Assembly (NCBI RefSeq): GCF_022953055.1
Contig: NZ_JALJEJ010000008.1
Span: 1 to 64,000 of the forward strand
Source of the DNA: Mucilaginibacter straminoryzae
Lineage (GTDB): Bacteria > Bacteroidota > Bacteroidia > Sphingobacteriales > Sphingobacteriaceae
Length of the DNA stretch: 64,000 nt
Direction: 5' to 3'
Positions 63,267-64,000 of the stretch are shown piece by piece. Below the pieces are notes generated by a model. It was not told where the DNA came from. It ran no database searches and was given only the letters and a program-made list of their open reading frames with translations. Positions within the stretch are counted from its first letter, which is position 1; each line of letters opens with the position of its first letter. The position numbers were made by a program, and so were the translations under genes.

Positions 63267-64000
63267 ATGCTACAAATATTTCGAAATCGCTTATTGTTTA
63301 CCCTGTTACTGCTTACCGTTACAGTAGCATCTTCTTTAGCGCAGAAACATCACAAAACAAGAAGCGATTCTTTACGGCAAAGCATCCTTCGCCGCGATTC
63401 TTTAATCCGTAGCCTGCAGAAATCAGATACCTCGCTTAACAACCTGCTTAAGAAGGTAGAGTATTATAGCAACTCTTTTAACCAGATCAGCGTTGGGCTT
63501 ACCCGTGGTTTTGATACTGTCGACATCAGCAGCCAGTTGCCCATTTACCAAAAAAGAGTGGGTACTATCAAGCGTCTGATAGAGAACGACAAATCAAACA
63601 CACTACGCTACCTTTACGCCATCCGTGATTTTTTAACGCATACAGAAGATCAACTAGATGAATGGCAGGACGATCTGGCTAAAATAAACAACAACCTGGT
63701 ACAGATGCGTAACGATCTGAACGAGATACAGAAAGATACATCTTTCCGTACCTTACCTTCAGATAGCTCTCTTCAAAAAACGGCTATACTTCCCATTAAA
63801 GCCGTATTAAATAAGCACCAGAAGCTGGATTCGCTGAACAAGATAGGCTTATTGAAGATTGGTTTACTGCAGAACCGCCTGGCAGACGTTTATCTGAATG
63901 TTTTAGACGAAAAAGACCAGATTAACGCAAAGATCAGAAATTTTAGCCACCGCGCACTGGATGGCGAGTATGATTTTATCTGGGACATCCATAGCAGCAA
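63267..64000 (+). CDS. Probable MscS-family channel, N-terminal part (cut by window edge)
   Basis: The frame opens at ATG 63267 and is uninterrupted to the end of the window (244 codons). It has a signal-like N terminus (MLQIFRNRLLFTLLLLTVTVASSLAQ) followed by a helical region of about 215 residues with LKKVEYYSNSFNQISVGLTRGFDTVDIS and LNKIGLLKIGLLQNRLADVYLN. This soluble helical segment before the channel is common in Bacteroidota mechanosensitive channels of the MscS family. The channel itself lies beyond the window, so the family is inferred. Confidence 0.6.
   Translation, partial: MLQIFRNRLLFTLLLLTVTVASSLAQKHHKTRSDSLRQSILRRDSLIRSLQKSDTSLNNLLKKVEYYSNSFNQISVGLTRGFDTVDISSQLPIYQKRVGTIKRLIENDKSNTLRYLYAIRDFLTHTEDQLDEWQDDLAKINNNLVQMRNDLNEIQKDTSFRTLPSDSSLQKTAILPIKAVLNKHQKLDSLNKIGLLKIGLLQNRLADVYLNVLDEKDQINAKIRNFSHRALDGEYDFIWDIHSS

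Overview
The window looks like a chromosomal segment of a soil or freshwater Bacteroidota bacterium, most likely family Sphingobacteriaceae (Mucilaginibacter/Pedobacter-like). Three things point there: moderate GC; promoters of the Bacteroidota type (TTG/TTTG, about 20 bases, then TAnnTTTG) with no evident Shine-Dalgarno sequences; and family-typical proteins (Bacteroidota-type arginine decarboxylase, TetX-like monooxygenase, PAS proteins, lipoproteins with a lipobox). No tRNA, rRNA, transposase, prophage or CRISPR array was seen. The content is mostly core housekeeping with small accessory insertions.

Layout. 0-7.4 kb (minus strand): arginine decarboxylase, AlkD-like DNA repair protein, a tandem pair of Tet-type MFS exporters, a LOG-family hydrolase and a sodium:solute symporter. 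7.5-9.8 kb: recR-glycosyltransferase-SDR operon. 9.8-11.7 kb: stress-type SDR and an inward-rectifier K+ channel. 11.8-15.7 kb: trpD-F-B-A behind a complete transcription attenuator with a WWW leader peptide; trpE, trpG and trpC are absent here. 15.8-22.7 kb: Sua5/YciO protein, a five-PAS membrane sensor without an ATPase domain, YceI, a membrane-anchored glutamate-synthase-domain protein and sucC. 22.8-26 kb: a LolD-type ATPase, a small unknown protein, a degenerate HAD protein, and an S41 lipoprotein peptidase. 26-32.6 kb: smc, a PhzF-family protein, and a radical-SAM/TIGR03915-type DNA repair pair with a palindrome over its promoter. 32.65-33.35 kb is the only long stretch without a protein gene. 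It has its own promoter and terminator and several GNRA-capped hairpins, and I read it as a candidate structured non-coding RNA gene. 33.3-43.3 kb: TetX-like monooxygenase, PhoH, FUSC transporter, PEP carboxylase, small P-loop kinase, DUF4142 and DUF763 proteins. 43.5-48.5 kb: gyrA and two TPR genes. 48.6-55.2 kb: secreted small protein, hemF, MFS transporter, cold-shock protein, GH15 glycosidase and a second PAS sensor without an ATPase domain. 55.2-64 kb: bioB, mgtE, YigZ, DMT transporter, ribD, prmC, xerD, aroQ and the start of a probable MscS channel.

The genes form short independent transcription units, many closed by clear bidirectional hairpin terminators. The most notable items are the candidate ncRNA locus, the trp attenuator, the two ATPase-less PAS/HisKA-like sensors, the HAD-fold protein without its nucleophile, and the palindrome-controlled DNA-repair pair. 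All family assignments come from reading motifs in translated sequence; no database search was run.
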